Part shown: piece by piece, positions 34,866 through 43,101 of the stretch | Layout of the letters: every line of letters starts with the position of its first letter | How positions within the stretch are numbered: the first letter of the stretch is position 1 | Assembly (NCBI GenBank): GCA_042408965.1 | Contig: JBHOQN010000164.1 | Span: 1 to 64,000 of the forward strand | DNA: 64,000 nucleotides | From: Thermogemmatispora sp042408965 | Lineage (GTDB): Bacteria > Chloroflexota > Ktedonobacteria > Ktedonobacterales > Ktedonobacteraceae | Direction of reading: 5' to 3' | The notes under the pieces: generated by a model | Seen by the model: only the letters and a program-made list of their open reading frames with translations | Database searches by the model: none | Told to the model about the DNA's origin: nothing | Translations under genes and position numbers: made by a program

Positions 34866-35351
34866 ATGCCAGGCGAACATATGCTCCTGAATGTACGCAT
34901 AAAAATAGTCCTGCTGGGGCTGCTGCTCTTTCTAGCCCTGAGCACAACAGTCTTTGCCGCCCGCTCAACCTACAGTGCCGTGCAGCACCTGCAGCAGCAG
35001 AATGCCCTGGTGAGAGTTGGAGACGTGCACAGTATTCGTTCCTGGATGACGATTCCTTACATCGCCCACCTCTACCACGTACCGGCAAGCTACCTGTACC
35101 ATGCCCTGCATGTTCCAGATACGCCGGCTTTTCAGCATCTGACCCTGCATGCGCTCTCGCTGCGCTATAAACGGCCCGTCAACGACCTCATTCGCGAGCT
35201 ACAGAACGCCATTGAGACCTACCGCAGGCAGCATACCCCTCCCGGGAGTAGCCCCGGTCCCGACCACGTGGCACGCAGGCAGGCCAGCCAACCCCAGGCC
35301 TGGAAGACAGGCAGAGAGACAGCCGGTACGGTAGAGGTGACCAGCGCATGA
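34866..35351 (+). CDS. Signal-anchored protein of unknown function
   Basis: A 161-residue protein with one N-terminal TM helix or signal anchor (about residues 12-32, IVLLGLLLFLALSTTVFA). An extracytoplasmic region follows (about 45-125), containing VGDVHSIRSWMTIPYIAHLY and LYHALHVP. The remainder is a polar, Pro-rich tail. I do not recognise the family. The stop overlaps the DedA start (ATGA), so the two are translationally coupled and may work together at the membrane. The start could also be the ATG at 34881; neither has a strong ribosome site. Confidence 0.6.
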   Translation: MPGEHMLLNVRIKIVLLGLLLFLALSTTVFAARSTYSAVQHLQQQNALVRVGDVHSIRSWMTIPYIAHLYHVPASYLYHALHVPDTPAFQHLTLHALSLRYKRPVNDLIRELQNAIETYRRQHTPPGSSPGPDHVARRQASQPQAWKTGRETAGTVEVTSA

Positions 35352-36073
35352 GCGTCTTTCTTCCCTATCTGGTAAACTGGCTCCAGGAGTACGGCTATCC
35401 GGCCCTGTGGGCACTCGTCTTTATCGGGGCCTCCGGGGTGCCCCTGCCAATTACCCTTGTGCTCCTGGCGGCCGGTGCCTTCGCCGCCCTGGGCGACTTC
35501 AACCTGGGGGCGCTGACGCTCATCGGAGTGAGCGCCGCCGTGGCCGGGGATAGCGTGGGCTATAGCATCGGGCGCGTATGGGGCAGCCGCCTCTTGCTCT
35601 GGCTGGAGAGCAGTGAGCGGCACTTCATCTCGCAGCGCGCCATCAGACGCTCGCGCCAGCTCTTCCACGCCCGCGGTGGCCTGGCCATCTTCCTGGGGCG
35701 CACCGTCTTCTCGGCCGTGGGTGTTCCCATCACGCTCCTCTCCGGCGCCGAATGTTACCCCTATCGCAAGTTTCTCTTCTTCGACTCCCTGGGCGAACTC
35801 GCGGGGATCGCTACCCCGCTGGGACTGGGCTTCATCTTCGGCGCCAGTTGGGAGGCCGTGGGCGAGGTGCTCGGCACGGTCTCGCTCTTCCTGCTGGCCC
35901 TGGCCGTCGCCATATGGATCAGCTTCTACCTCGTCGCGCTGCTGCGCCACCTGCGCTCAGCCCGCGCCTCCCGCCAGGTCCCCGCGACAGAGCACCAGGT
36001 GCTGGGCAGCGCGGAGGGCACCCCTTCGCCAGGCACAGCTTCCCCAGGAACATCTGGTCCATTGCCACTTTAG
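35348..36073 (+). CDS. DedA family membrane protein
   Basis: The 241-residue protein has the VTT/SNARE-associated fold of DedA proteins, several of which flip undecaprenyl phosphate or phosphatidylethanolamine. The segments GYPALWALVFIGASGVPLP (about residues 16-34), AVAGDSVGYSIGR (about 63-75) and FLGRTVFSAVGVPITLLSG (about 115-133) are characteristic. There are five hydrophobic stretches. The basic loop residue after the glycine (GR in GYSIGR, GRTV) is present. The tail (about 205-241) is polar and disordered. It is coupled to the preceding small gene. Confidence 0.9.
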   Translation: MSVFLPYLVNWLQEYGYPALWALVFIGASGVPLPITLVLLAAGAFAALGDFNLGALTLIGVSAAVAGDSVGYSIGRVWGSRLLLWLESSERHFISQRAIRRSRQLFHARGGLAIFLGRTVFSAVGVPITLLSGAECYPYRKFLFFDSLGELAGIATPLGLGFIFGASWEAVGEVLGTVSLFLLALAVAIWISFYLVALLRHLRSARASRQVPATEHQVLGSAEGTPSPGTASPGTSGPLPL

Positions 36074-36438
36074 GATACCTTCAGACGTATGTAATAGTAG
36101 TCAAGAAGGCAGATTCTGTCTCTCTCTGTCCCAGTATAGAGCACCGCGCGTCGCCGCCGGCTACTCCGCCGGCCCCACGCCGCCGCCGACGGTTCGCTCA
36201 CAGACTGGAAGGAAAGGAGGCCTTTAGGGTATAATTGGAGTAGCGCAGGAATATTTCTGGACTTTGCCGTGTTCCTATTCGGTAGAAGTAGAGTATGCGC
36301 GTCTTTAACCTTTCTCCTACCCGGCGTTAGACCTGGTGTTCAGGTCGAAGGCTCGCTTTCCCTGAGTGTAGGGTCAGACGACAGCCATACTGCTATCTTG
36401 CTGCTTAAGATAGATACTACTTTTCATGGAGGGCGCAA
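36074..36438 (+). other. Leader of the sigma factor gene
   Basis: The 365-bp region holds a perfect TATAAT (36230-36235) with a weak TGGAAG upstream (36206-36211, 18-bp spacer). Downstream lie about 200 bases of lower-GC leader. The ribosome site GGAGGG precedes the sigma ATG. No other gene is seen. Confidence 0.45.
36206..36235 (+). promoter_or_regulatory. Possible promoter of the sigma factor gene
   Basis: TGGAAG (36206-36211), an 18-bp spacer and TATAAT (36230-36235) precede the sigma gene by about 200 bp. The -10 is perfect and the -35 is weak. Confidence 0.45.
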
Positions 36439-37659
36439 ATGATAGACCTGGAGCGTGCCGACACGGGAAAAGCGCTTACACTGGAGGATCACCCCACGGT
36501 CGACCCAGATCTGGAGCGGCAGCTTGACCAGCTGCTGGCGAGAGATCTTGAATATATAGATATTGATGATGATGGAGAGGAACCTGGCAAAGATGAAGAG
36601 CAAGAGCTGGAAGAGGACCTCAGCGGTCTGGAGCCAGTAGCCCTGGAGTTAGAAGATATGCCTGATATGCATGAAGATCTGACACAATTGCCAGGTTCGC
36701 CTGAGCTAGAAGAAACCACCTCGCTGCTCTCCCTCCCCGCACTCAGTACAGAGAAGGGGACCGTCATGCGTCGTTCGGGCATGCGCCGTCGCCGCTCGGA
36801 ATACGCCGATGAGAGTACAGCGAGCGCTCTCGACGCCGGCGAATCAGATGCCGTCATGACATATCTGCGTGAGATCGGGCGCGTACCGATGATCTCACAT
36901 GAGCGCGAGATCGAGCTGGCCAAGCGCATTGAGATGGGCGACCGTGAGGCGAAGAAACAGTTCATTCTGGCAAATCTCCGTCTGGTCGTCAGCATCGCCA
37001 AGCGCTACGTCGGGCGGGGGCTGAGCCTGCTTGATCTGATTCAGGAGGGCAACATCGGCCTGATCCGCGCGGTCCAGCGCTACGACTGGCGCCGCGGCCA
37101 TCGCTTCTCAACCCATGCCACCTGGTGGATCCGTCAGGCGATCAGCCGCGCCGTTGCCGATAAGGGCCGCACCATCCGCCTGCCGGTCTACGTGAATACG
37201 GCGCTGAATCGCATTCGCCGCGAGCGCCAGCGCCTGCTGCAGGAGCTGGGACGCGAACCGACGGAGCAGGAGCTGGCCGAGGCTACGGGGCTTGACCCGA
37301 TTCGCATGGTCGAGCTGCAGGCTGCACCCGGCGCCCCCGTCTCGCTTGAGTTGCCGGTGGGCGAGGACGAAGAACAGGAACTCGGCGACGTACTCGCGGA
37401 CACGGAGTCCGCTTCCCCTGAAGATATTGCCACTACCCAGACCCTCAAGGATGAAGTTCAGCGCGTGCTTGAATCGGTGCTCACGCCGCGCGAGCGCCTT
37501 GTGTTGCAGTTGCGTTTCGGTCTGGGCAACGGCCAGGCACATCCCCTGGAGCAGGTAGGGCGCGAACTGGGAATCACCCGCGAGCGCGTGCGCCAGATCG
37601 AGGCAGGCGCTCTCGCCAAGCTGCGCCAGCCACCTGTGCTGGAGCGCCTGCGCGGATAG
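36439..37659 (+). CDS. RNA polymerase sigma factor, RpoD/SigA group
   Basis: The 406-residue protein has an acidic, low-complexity N-terminus (about residues 1-110) in place of region 1.1. It continues with region 1.2 (SDAVMTYLREIGRVPMIS), region 2 (LRLVVSIAKRYVGRGLSLLD and NIGLIRAVQRYDW, with the -10-reading helix FSTHATWWIRQAISRAV), region 3 and region 4 (ITRERVRQIEAGALAKLR). It is a group 1 or 2 sigma. Region 4 is full length, so it can read -35 elements. Whether it is the housekeeping factor cannot be decided; Ktedonobacteria carry several. A perfect hairpin follows. Confidence 0.95.
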   Translation: MIDLERADTGKALTLEDHPTVDPDLERQLDQLLARDLEYIDIDDDGEEPGKDEEQELEEDLSGLEPVALELEDMPDMHEDLTQLPGSPELEETTSLLSLPALSTEKGTVMRRSGMRRRRSEYADESTASALDAGESDAVMTYLREIGRVPMISHEREIELAKRIEMGDREAKKQFILANLRLVVSIAKRYVGRGLSLLDLIQEGNIGLIRAVQRYDWRRGHRFSTHATWWIRQAISRAVADKGRTIRLPVYVNTALNRIRRERQRLLQELGREPTEQELAEATGLDPIRMVELQAAPGAPVSLELPVGEDEEQELGDVLADTESASPEDIATTQTLKDEVQRVLESVLTPRERLVLQLRFGLGNGQAHPLEQVGRELGITRERVRQIEAGALAKLRQPPVLERLRG

Positions 37660-37714
37660 TCGCCTGGCCTGGCCGGAACGGACCGCGCCTGCCGAGAGCC
37701 GCTCAGACTGCTAC

Positions 37715-37764
37715 ACAGGAGAGGAGAGAGGAGCGATCGGTTCTGCTCCTCTCTCCTCTCCTGT
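37715..37764. terminator. Perfect 20-bp hairpin after the sigma gene
   Basis: Arms 37715-37734 and 37745-37764 are perfect reverse complements over 20 bp, built from GGAGA/TCTCC units, with a 10-nt loop. It lies 55 bp past the sigma stop and 53 bp before the end of the converging peptidase gene. Neither side has a U-tract. Confidence 0.8.
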
Positions 37765-37817
37765 CATGTGTGGAAACCTCTGACACGGTCCGTGCACTAC
37801 CAGGAGCGGCTCTGCGC

Positions 37818-39197
37818 TCAGGCCTGGGCCGCGAAGTTCTCCAGGAAGCGCGCGACCGTCCGCATCCCCTTGAAGAACTGCGACAGCGAGTACTTCTCAT
37901 TGGGCGAGTGCAGATTGTCATCTGGCAGCCCGAAGCCCATCAGTACGATAGGCCCCCCCAGCACCTCGTTGAGGAGAGCCGCCACAGGAATCGAGCCTCC
38001 CTCGCGGATAAAGACCGGCTCGCGGCCATAGGTCTCTTTGAGCGCCTCGGCCGCCGCCCGCATCACCGGAGCGTCAGGTGAGACGAGTACTCCCTCGCCG
38101 GTGTGCAGCTTGCGTACACTCACCTCGACATCGGCGGGAGCCAGCTCCTTGACGCGCCGCTCGAAGAGGCGATAGACCTCCTCGGCAGTGAGGTTCAGAT
38201 CGGGCGGGACGCGCATGCTGATCTTGGCCCTGGCCTGGGCTGGAATGACCGTCTTGGCCCCCTCACCGCTGAAGCCGCCGACGAAACCGTGCACCTCCAG
38301 GGTGGGCCGCGCCCAGATGCGCTGCAGAGGCGGATACTCGGCCTCGCCAGAGAGCCGGGCCACCTCCATCTCGGCGCGCAGGTTCTCCGCCAGATGCAGG
38401 GGGTCCTCACGCCAGAAACGCTGCTCCTGAGCAGGTGCCTCCTTCAGGCGCGCGAAGAGGCCAGGCATGTGAATGTGTCCTTGAGCGTCCTTCAGACCGG
38501 CGATGATCAGCGCCAGCGCATGCAAGGGATTGGGCGCAATCCCTCCATAGGTGCCCGAATGTAGATCGCGCGCCGCGCCGAAGGCCTCCACCTCAGTGTA
38601 GACGATCCCGCGCAGACCAGTGATCAGGGCTGGCATCTCCTTCGAGGGCATATGCGTATCGCAGATGAAGGCCGCATCCGAGCGCAGACGCTCGGGATAG
38701 GTTCTGACATACTGCTCGATCGCCTGTCCGCCAGACTCCTCTTCGCCCTCGACAAGCATGCGTACGTTGACAGGCAGACCACCATGCAGGGTGATGAGGG
38801 CCTCCAGGGCCTTGATAACCAGCATCACCTGCCCCTTGTCGTCGGAGGCTCCGCGACAGTAGAGGTCATCGCCACGCACGGTTGGCTCAAAGGGAGGCGT
38901 CTCCCACAAATCGACGGGATCAACTGGCTGGACATCATAATGCCCATAAATAAGCAGCGTCGGCTTCCCTGGAGCCTTGAGCCACTCGCCATAGACGAGC
39001 GGGTGGCCGCTGGTCTCGATAAGACCTACGCTCTCCAGGCCACAGCGGCGTAGCTGCGTCGCTGCATACTCGGCGGCGCGACGAATATCCCCGGCGTGCT
39101 CCGGCAGTGTGCTGATGCTGGGAATCCTCAGCCAGTCCTTCAGATCATCCAGAAAGCGCTGTCCATGCTCTGTTATGTACGCATCTATCTGCGTCAT
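37818..39197 (-). CDS. M20 family metallopeptidase (dipeptidase)
   Basis: The 459-residue protein has the two-zinc M20 layout. It contains LLIYGHYDVQPVDP (first metal His and Asp, about residue 90), CRGASDDKGQ (bridging Asp) and VEGEEESGG (catalytic Glu pair). The dimerisation domain carries DLHSGTYGG, and IREGGSIPV with a near-terminal metal site region follows. It most resembles the dipeptidase branch acting on short peptides in the cytoplasm. ATG 39197 has an AAGGAAGG site. A palindrome overlaps its promoter. Confidence 0.92.
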   Translation of the reverse strand: MTQIDAYITEHGQRFLDDLKDWLRIPSISTLPEHAGDIRRAAEYAATQLRRCGLESVGLIETSGHPLVYGEWLKAPGKPTLLIYGHYDVQPVDPVDLWETPPFEPTVRGDDLYCRGASDDKGQVMLVIKALEALITLHGGLPVNVRMLVEGEEESGGQAIEQYVRTYPERLRSDAAFICDTHMPSKEMPALITGLRGIVYTEVEAFGAARDLHSGTYGGIAPNPLHALALIIAGLKDAQGHIHMPGLFARLKEAPAQEQRFWREDPLHLAENLRAEMEVARLSGEAEYPPLQRIWARPTLEVHGFVGGFSGEGAKTVIPAQARAKISMRVPPDLNLTAEEVYRLFERRVKELAPADVEVSVRKLHTGEGVLVSPDAPVMRAAAEALKETYGREPVFIREGGSIPVAALLNEVLGGPIVLMGFGLPDDNLHSPNEKYSLSQFFKGMRTVARFLENFAAQA

Positions 39198-39240
39198 ATA
39201 AACTCTTCCTTCCTTAAACAGTTGCAAAGTGAATCTGCAT

Positions 39241-39274
39241 CTATCCTAGCAGGTAAAGGATAGATTTGTCCAGG
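39241..39274 (-). promoter_or_regulatory. Promoter with overlapping palindrome, M20 peptidase
   Basis: On the minus strand TGGACA (39269-39274), an 18-bp spacer and TAGGAT (39245-39250) form the promoter. A perfect 9-bp inverted repeat, ATCTATCCT (39241-39249) and AGGATAGAT (39259-39267), covers the -10 and spacer. The placement suits a repressor operator. Confidence 0.55.
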
Positions 39275-39459
39275 GAGCGCGGCGTCAGCAGAAGAGACGC
39301 GCACTGCCAACCCTGTCACTCGTCAGCAAGACTTGCTCTGAGTGGCCGCTGCCCACCGCCTTCCGTCTGAGCAGACCTCCGTGAGAATAGGTTATGATAG
39401 GGAAAGAATAGACACCCCCATGGCCTGTAGAGTACAGACTGCCTGCAAGGAGTGAGATT

Positions 39460-40113
39460 ATGTGCGGTCGTTTCACATTGATTACTGATATCAAGACCAT
39501 CGCCGAGGTCTTCGGTGTGCCCGCCACACTGGAGGCACGGCCACGCTATAATATTGCGCCAGCCCAGGAGGTGGTGTCAATCCTGCACGAGGGGGCACCG
39601 CACATGGAGTGGCTGCGTTGGGGCCTGATCCCCCCCTGGGCCAGAGAGGAGGCCATCGGCAACCGGCTGATCAACGCCCGCGCCGAGACCCTGGCTGAGA
39701 AGGCCAGCTTCAAACGTCTGCTGCGCGGTCGACGCTGCCTGATTGTGGCCGACGGCTTTTACGAGTGGCAGCAGGGCGCGGGCGGAAAGACGCCGATCTA
39801 CATCAGCCTGTGCTCCGGGGAGCCGTTTGCCTTCGCCGGTCTGTGGGACCAGTGGAGCGCCCCCGACGGACGCTCGCTGCGCACCTGCACCATCGTGACA
39901 ACGGTTCCAAACGACCTGCTGGCGCCAATTCATAATCGTATGCCTGTGATTCTTCCTGCTGAGGCGCAGGCACGCTGGCTCGATCCTGCCCTGCACGAGG
40001 CGGAGGCCCTGCTACCGCTGCTGCAGCCCTACCCGGCTGCGCAGATGCAGGCGCGGGCGGTCTCGCGCCTCGTGAACGATCCGCGCAACGAGGGGGCAGC
40101 GCTGCTGGCCTAG
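39460..40113 (+). CDS. SRAP domain protein (YedK/HMCES family)
   Basis: SRAP proteins form a covalent thiazolidine link to abasic sites in single-stranded DNA. The 217-residue protein has the catalytic Cys2 directly after the start Met (MCGRFTL). RYNIAPAQ supplies the conserved Asn, DGFYEWQ the Glu, and IHNRMPVIL the His. All key residues are intact. It starts with an AAGGAG site. It stands alone, not with an SOS operon. A possible -10 (TATGAT, 39393-39398) lies upstream. Confidence 0.95.
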   Translation: MCGRFTLITDIKTIAEVFGVPATLEARPRYNIAPAQEVVSILHEGAPHMEWLRWGLIPPWAREEAIGNRLINARAETLAEKASFKRLLRGRRCLIVADGFYEWQQGAGGKTPIYISLCSGEPFAFAGLWDQWSAPDGRSLRTCTIVTTVPNDLLAPIHNRMPVILPAEAQARWLDPALHEAEALLPLLQPYPAAQMQARAVSRLVNDPRNEGAALLA

Positions 40114-40245
40114 ACGCGCGCAAGCCAGAGAGACGCATGCCGCTCTCACTGCCGATCACCAGGCCAGGGGGCTGCTCTTCCGTACCAGCCGCTTCCGTCG
40201 GAGCAGGGCCTCCTGGCAATGCTCAGGAAAGGGAGGTCACCGTCA

Positions 40246-41001
40246 ATGGGAGAGGAGGCCAGGTTTGACGTCGAGGCTGTATTCGATCCCGACGACTATC
40301 GCTACTTCTATGATATCTGGATTACGGATGAGCGCAGCGAGCGCGAGAGCGAGCTGATCTGGCGGCTGCTTCATCTGCAGCCGGGCCTGGAGGTGCTCGA
40401 TCTGGCCTGCGGCTATGGGCGCATTGCGAATCGTCTGGCAGCGCGCGGCTGCCACGTGAGCGGCCTTGATCGGAGCGCCGCCTTTCTGGAGGCGGCCAGC
40501 AACGACGCGGCCCGGCGCGGACTGGTGGTCGCCTACCAGCAGGGCGATATGCGCTCCCTCCCCTGGACAGCGCGCTTCGACTGTATCATCAACTGGTTCA
40601 CCTCCTTCGGCTACTTCGCGGACGATGATAACCGGCGCGTGCTGGCTGAGGCTCAGCGCGCGCTGAAACCTGGCGGCTGCCTGCTGCTGGAACTCAACAA
40701 TCGCGATTACCTGCTGCACCACCTGCAGCGGCATAGTGTCGTGGAGCGCGATGGCAACTACCTCATTGACCAGATGGAGTACGATGTCCTCACGGGCCGG
40801 CTGCATACCCTGCGTACGATCCTGCGCGATGGCCAGCGACGGCAGGCGCATTTCTCTGTGCGCCTGCTGACGCTTCCCGAGCTGGCGAGCTGGCTGCGCT
40901 GGGCAGGCTTTGCGCGCGTGGAGGGCTATGACCAGATAGGGGGACCCTATACACTGGAGAGCCGACGATTGCTGGTTGTCGCGCAGAAGAGCCGCTCCTG
41001 A
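40246..41001 (+). CDS. Class I SAM-dependent methyltransferase
   Basis: The 251-residue protein has the Rossmann SAM-binding core: motif I VLDLACGYGRIANRLA (about residue 48), an acidic post-I GLDRSAAFLEAA, motif II DCIINWFTSFGYF and motif III LKPGGCLLLELNNRD. The DFx(W)FTSFGYF segment is common in methyltransferases of unknown substrate. ATG 40246 has a GGGAGG site. The substrate is unknown; the neighbouring SRAP and DUF512 genes give no clear link. Confidence 0.88.
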   Translation: MGEEARFDVEAVFDPDDYRYFYDIWITDERSERESELIWRLLHLQPGLEVLDLACGYGRIANRLAARGCHVSGLDRSAAFLEAASNDAARRGLVVAYQQGDMRSLPWTARFDCIINWFTSFGYFADDDNRRVLAEAQRALKPGGCLLLELNNRDYLLHHLQRHSVVERDGNYLIDQMEYDVLTGRLHTLRTILRDGQRRQAHFSVRLLTLPELASWLRWAGFARVEGYDQIGGPYTLESRRLLVVAQKSRS

Positions 41002-41021
41002 GGAGCGCAGAGGCCAGGAGG

Positions 41022-42428
41022 TCAGCGCACCGGCAGGATGCGGCCCGGCTGCGGAACGGGCAGGCCAGCAAGGGCGCGCAATTCGGCGACCGTCTCCTGG
41101 GCATTACGCACAAAGACCGCGCGGGTCGCGAGACGCGCCTGGAACTCCTCCCGGGTCAGGTCATCCAGAAAGCGCTCACCAGCATTGTCGAGCATGATGC
41201 GCGGCAGGAGAATGAGATCGCCGGGATCGCCCGCCTCCTGCAGGGCGGCCAGCACATCCTGCCCGCAGAGCAGGCCGGCCACGGTCACCTCAGCGCCAAA
41301 GAAGCGATTGACCACCGGCAGCACGCGCACCGTGAGTCCCTCGACGCGGCGCATATCGGCCGCCAGGTACTCGATCACCGGCGCCGCCATCGTGCCCGTG
41401 ACCAGGGTCACACGGCGCGGCTGCGGCATGCACGGCGGGAGGCGGCGCTGCGCCAAGCGCCACTGGTCGAGGAGGTAGCGCGTCATGCCCACGCCGTTCT
41501 CGATCTGCGCGTAGTCGCCATAGTGCTCGGCGGTGGGCACCTCGCGGCCCGTCAGGTAGTACCACTCATCAGAGAGGAAGACAAAGGGGAAGCTGGCCGG
41601 ATCGTGCTCCATAAAGCGGCGCTGGTGAATCTCGACACAGGCCATGACCTCCTCGGCCTCGGCGCGGGTATAGGAGCGCAGGGGCGGCAGATCACCAGTC
41701 TTGAGCATATTGTTGTACTTTGTCACGCCCACTGGCACGACCGAGATCGACTCTACGATCGGGCGCAGGGCGGCCAGATCGCGAATGCTGCGCTCAAGGT
41801 GCTCGCCATCGTTGATACCCGGACAGAGCACGAGCTGAGTATGACAGGTGATATGCAGCTCGCCGAGACGGCGAATCTGCTCGAGGATCTCACCGGCCCG
41901 TGGCCCATCGACCATCTTGCGGCGCAGCTCCGGCTCGGTCGTGTGCACCGAGACATAGAGGGGCGTCAGACGCTGCTCGGCCAGGCGCTGCCAGTCCTGC
42001 TCTTTCAGATTGGTCAGCGTGATGAAATTGCCGAACAGGAAGGAGTAGCGGTAGTCATCATCCTTAATGTAGAGCGTCGAGCGCATGCCGTGCGGCAGAC
42101 CGGGCTGGGCCACGTAGCGCGGCGGAAGGCCCTTGATAAAGCAGAAGACGCATTTATTGGCGCACTGTCGAATGAAAGGGGCTGGCTCCTCACCGAAGAG
42201 GAGTCCCAGGCTCTCGCCCTCCTCACGTACCAGTGTCACCTCATGCTGCTCCTGCTGACGCTCGAAGCCAATGGTCAGTACCTCATCGGCGGCATAGAAC
42301 TGGTAGTCCACTATGTCGCGAATCAGGTGGCCATTGATTGTGCGAATCAGATCGCCGGGCTGCAACCCCGCGCGGTCGGCGGGACTAGCGGGGACAACCT
42401 CACGCACCCAGCCGTACAGTTTTGGCAT
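41022..42428 (-). CDS. DUF512 family radical-SAM-like protein with PDZ domain
   Basis: The 468-residue protein starts with a PDZ-like domain (about residues 5-65, GWVREVVPASPADRAGLQPGD). A CxxxCxxC motif follows (CANKCVFCFIKG, about residue 93), which could bind a [4Fe-4S] cluster. The DUF512 domain occupies the C-terminal half (about 245-440). The layout matches the TIGR03279-type putative FeS oxidoreductases, whose reaction is unknown. A strong promoter (42477-42506) sits 49 bp upstream, and AGAGG precedes the ATG. In Cyanobacteria and Clostridia it often lies near engA/der; here der is not present. Confidence 0.88.
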   Translation of the reverse strand: MPKLYGWVREVVPASPADRAGLQPGDLIRTINGHLIRDIVDYQFYAADEVLTIGFERQQEQHEVTLVREEGESLGLLFGEEPAPFIRQCANKCVFCFIKGLPPRYVAQPGLPHGMRSTLYIKDDDYRYSFLFGNFITLTNLKEQDWQRLAEQRLTPLYVSVHTTEPELRRKMVDGPRAGEILEQIRRLGELHITCHTQLVLCPGINDGEHLERSIRDLAALRPIVESISVVPVGVTKYNNMLKTGDLPPLRSYTRAEAEEVMACVEIHQRRFMEHDPASFPFVFLSDEWYYLTGREVPTAEHYGDYAQIENGVGMTRYLLDQWRLAQRRLPPCMPQPRRVTLVTGTMAAPVIEYLAADMRRVEGLTVRVLPVVNRFFGAEVTVAGLLCGQDVLAALQEAGDPGDLILLPRIMLDNAGERFLDDLTREEFQARLATRAVFVRNAQETVAELRALAGLPVPQPGRILPVR

Positions 42429-42476
42429 CGGTCCTCTTTCTTCCTTGCGCAGCAAAGTCAGTGACGCATCCAGCAG

Positions 42477-42506
42477 ATTATAAGCGCAAGTGACCGGCCA
42501 CGTCAA
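42477..42506 (-). promoter_or_regulatory. Strong promoter of the DUF512 gene
   Basis: On the minus strand TTGACG (42501-42506) and a perfect TATAAT (42477-42482) are separated by 18 bp, giving a leader of about 40 bases. Confidence 0.8.
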
Positions 42507-42799
42507 ACCCGACACCGACCCGGCAGAGCAGACAGGAACAAGTCGGCCGGAAGAGCCAGGAGCGCCACCAGCCACCAGCCACCACTGTCCTCACCAGCGC
42601 CCATCTGAGGTCAGGGCAGCCCGGTCACCGGTATGGAGACGGACCCACACCACCTGCGACCTGCAGCGGCCAGCTCGCCGCCCGGAGGCAGGGCATGGAG
42701 CATGCGTCTCGCGCTGACAGGCCGGGGCGCTCTTCGTCCCGGCTGAGCGCAGGGATAGAGCCCGGACAGCCCGCGCATCCTGCACGGGCCGCCGAGACA
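42507..42799. other. Intergenic stretch, nothing recognised
   Basis: The 293 bases between the DUF512 promoter and the terminator at 42800 contain no convincing gene, repeat or signal on either strand. Confidence 0.4.
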
Positions 42800-42834
42800 G
42801 AAAAAGCCTGAAGGGAACGTACCCCCTCAGGCTT
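42800..42834 (-). terminator. Intrinsic terminator with U-tract
   Basis: Read leftward, AAGCCTGAGGGG and CCCTTCAGGCTT form a stem around a 7-nt loop, followed by TTTTTC. This is one of only two hairpins in the window with a proper U-tract. It lies 268 bp past the stop of the transaldolase-family gene, at the end of the candidate RNA. Confidence 0.85.
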
Positions 42835-43010
42835 GCCACCCTCACCACATCACATCGAGTTGTGTTACGTCGCTAGATGACGGAGAACTTCCCAGAGATA
42901 CCGTGCCACCCTGCCACGTTACCTGATCCCAGGAGTCCCGTTTCTCTGTGTGCCCCCCCACATTGCCTCTCGCCCGAGGAACTCTTCTCTGTCGTCCGTT
43001 CCACTTAGAT
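42800..43010 (-). ncRNA. Candidate structured RNA or orphan leader (T-box-like)
   Basis: The leftward transcript from about 43010 to the terminator has no coding potential. It contains several stem-forming blocks. Near 42900-42915 it has AGGGTGGCACGG, resembling the T-box antiterminator core (GGTGGNACCGCG), with a possible pairing partner CCGT 17-20 bases on. An earlier block (AGAGTTCCTCGGGCG, 42970-42985) faintly resembles T-box stem I. No aminoacyl-tRNA synthetase or amino-acid gene follows the terminator, so an orphan or decayed leader, or an independent small RNA, is equally possible. Confidence 0.35.
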
Positions 43011-43023
43011 AGTACCTCGATCG

Positions 43024-43041
43024 CATGAACATACCATGAAC
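43024..43041. repeat. Direct repeat CATGAAC x2
   Basis: CATGAAC occurs at 43024-43030 and 43035-43041, an 11-bp (one helical turn) offset, just upstream of the candidate RNA. It could be an activator site for that transcript. Confidence 0.35.
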
Positions 43042-43101
43042 GGCCTTGCCTCTCGCATGAAAGATTGTTCATAAAATAAGGGGCCATGCAGAGGCAGAAG
43101 A

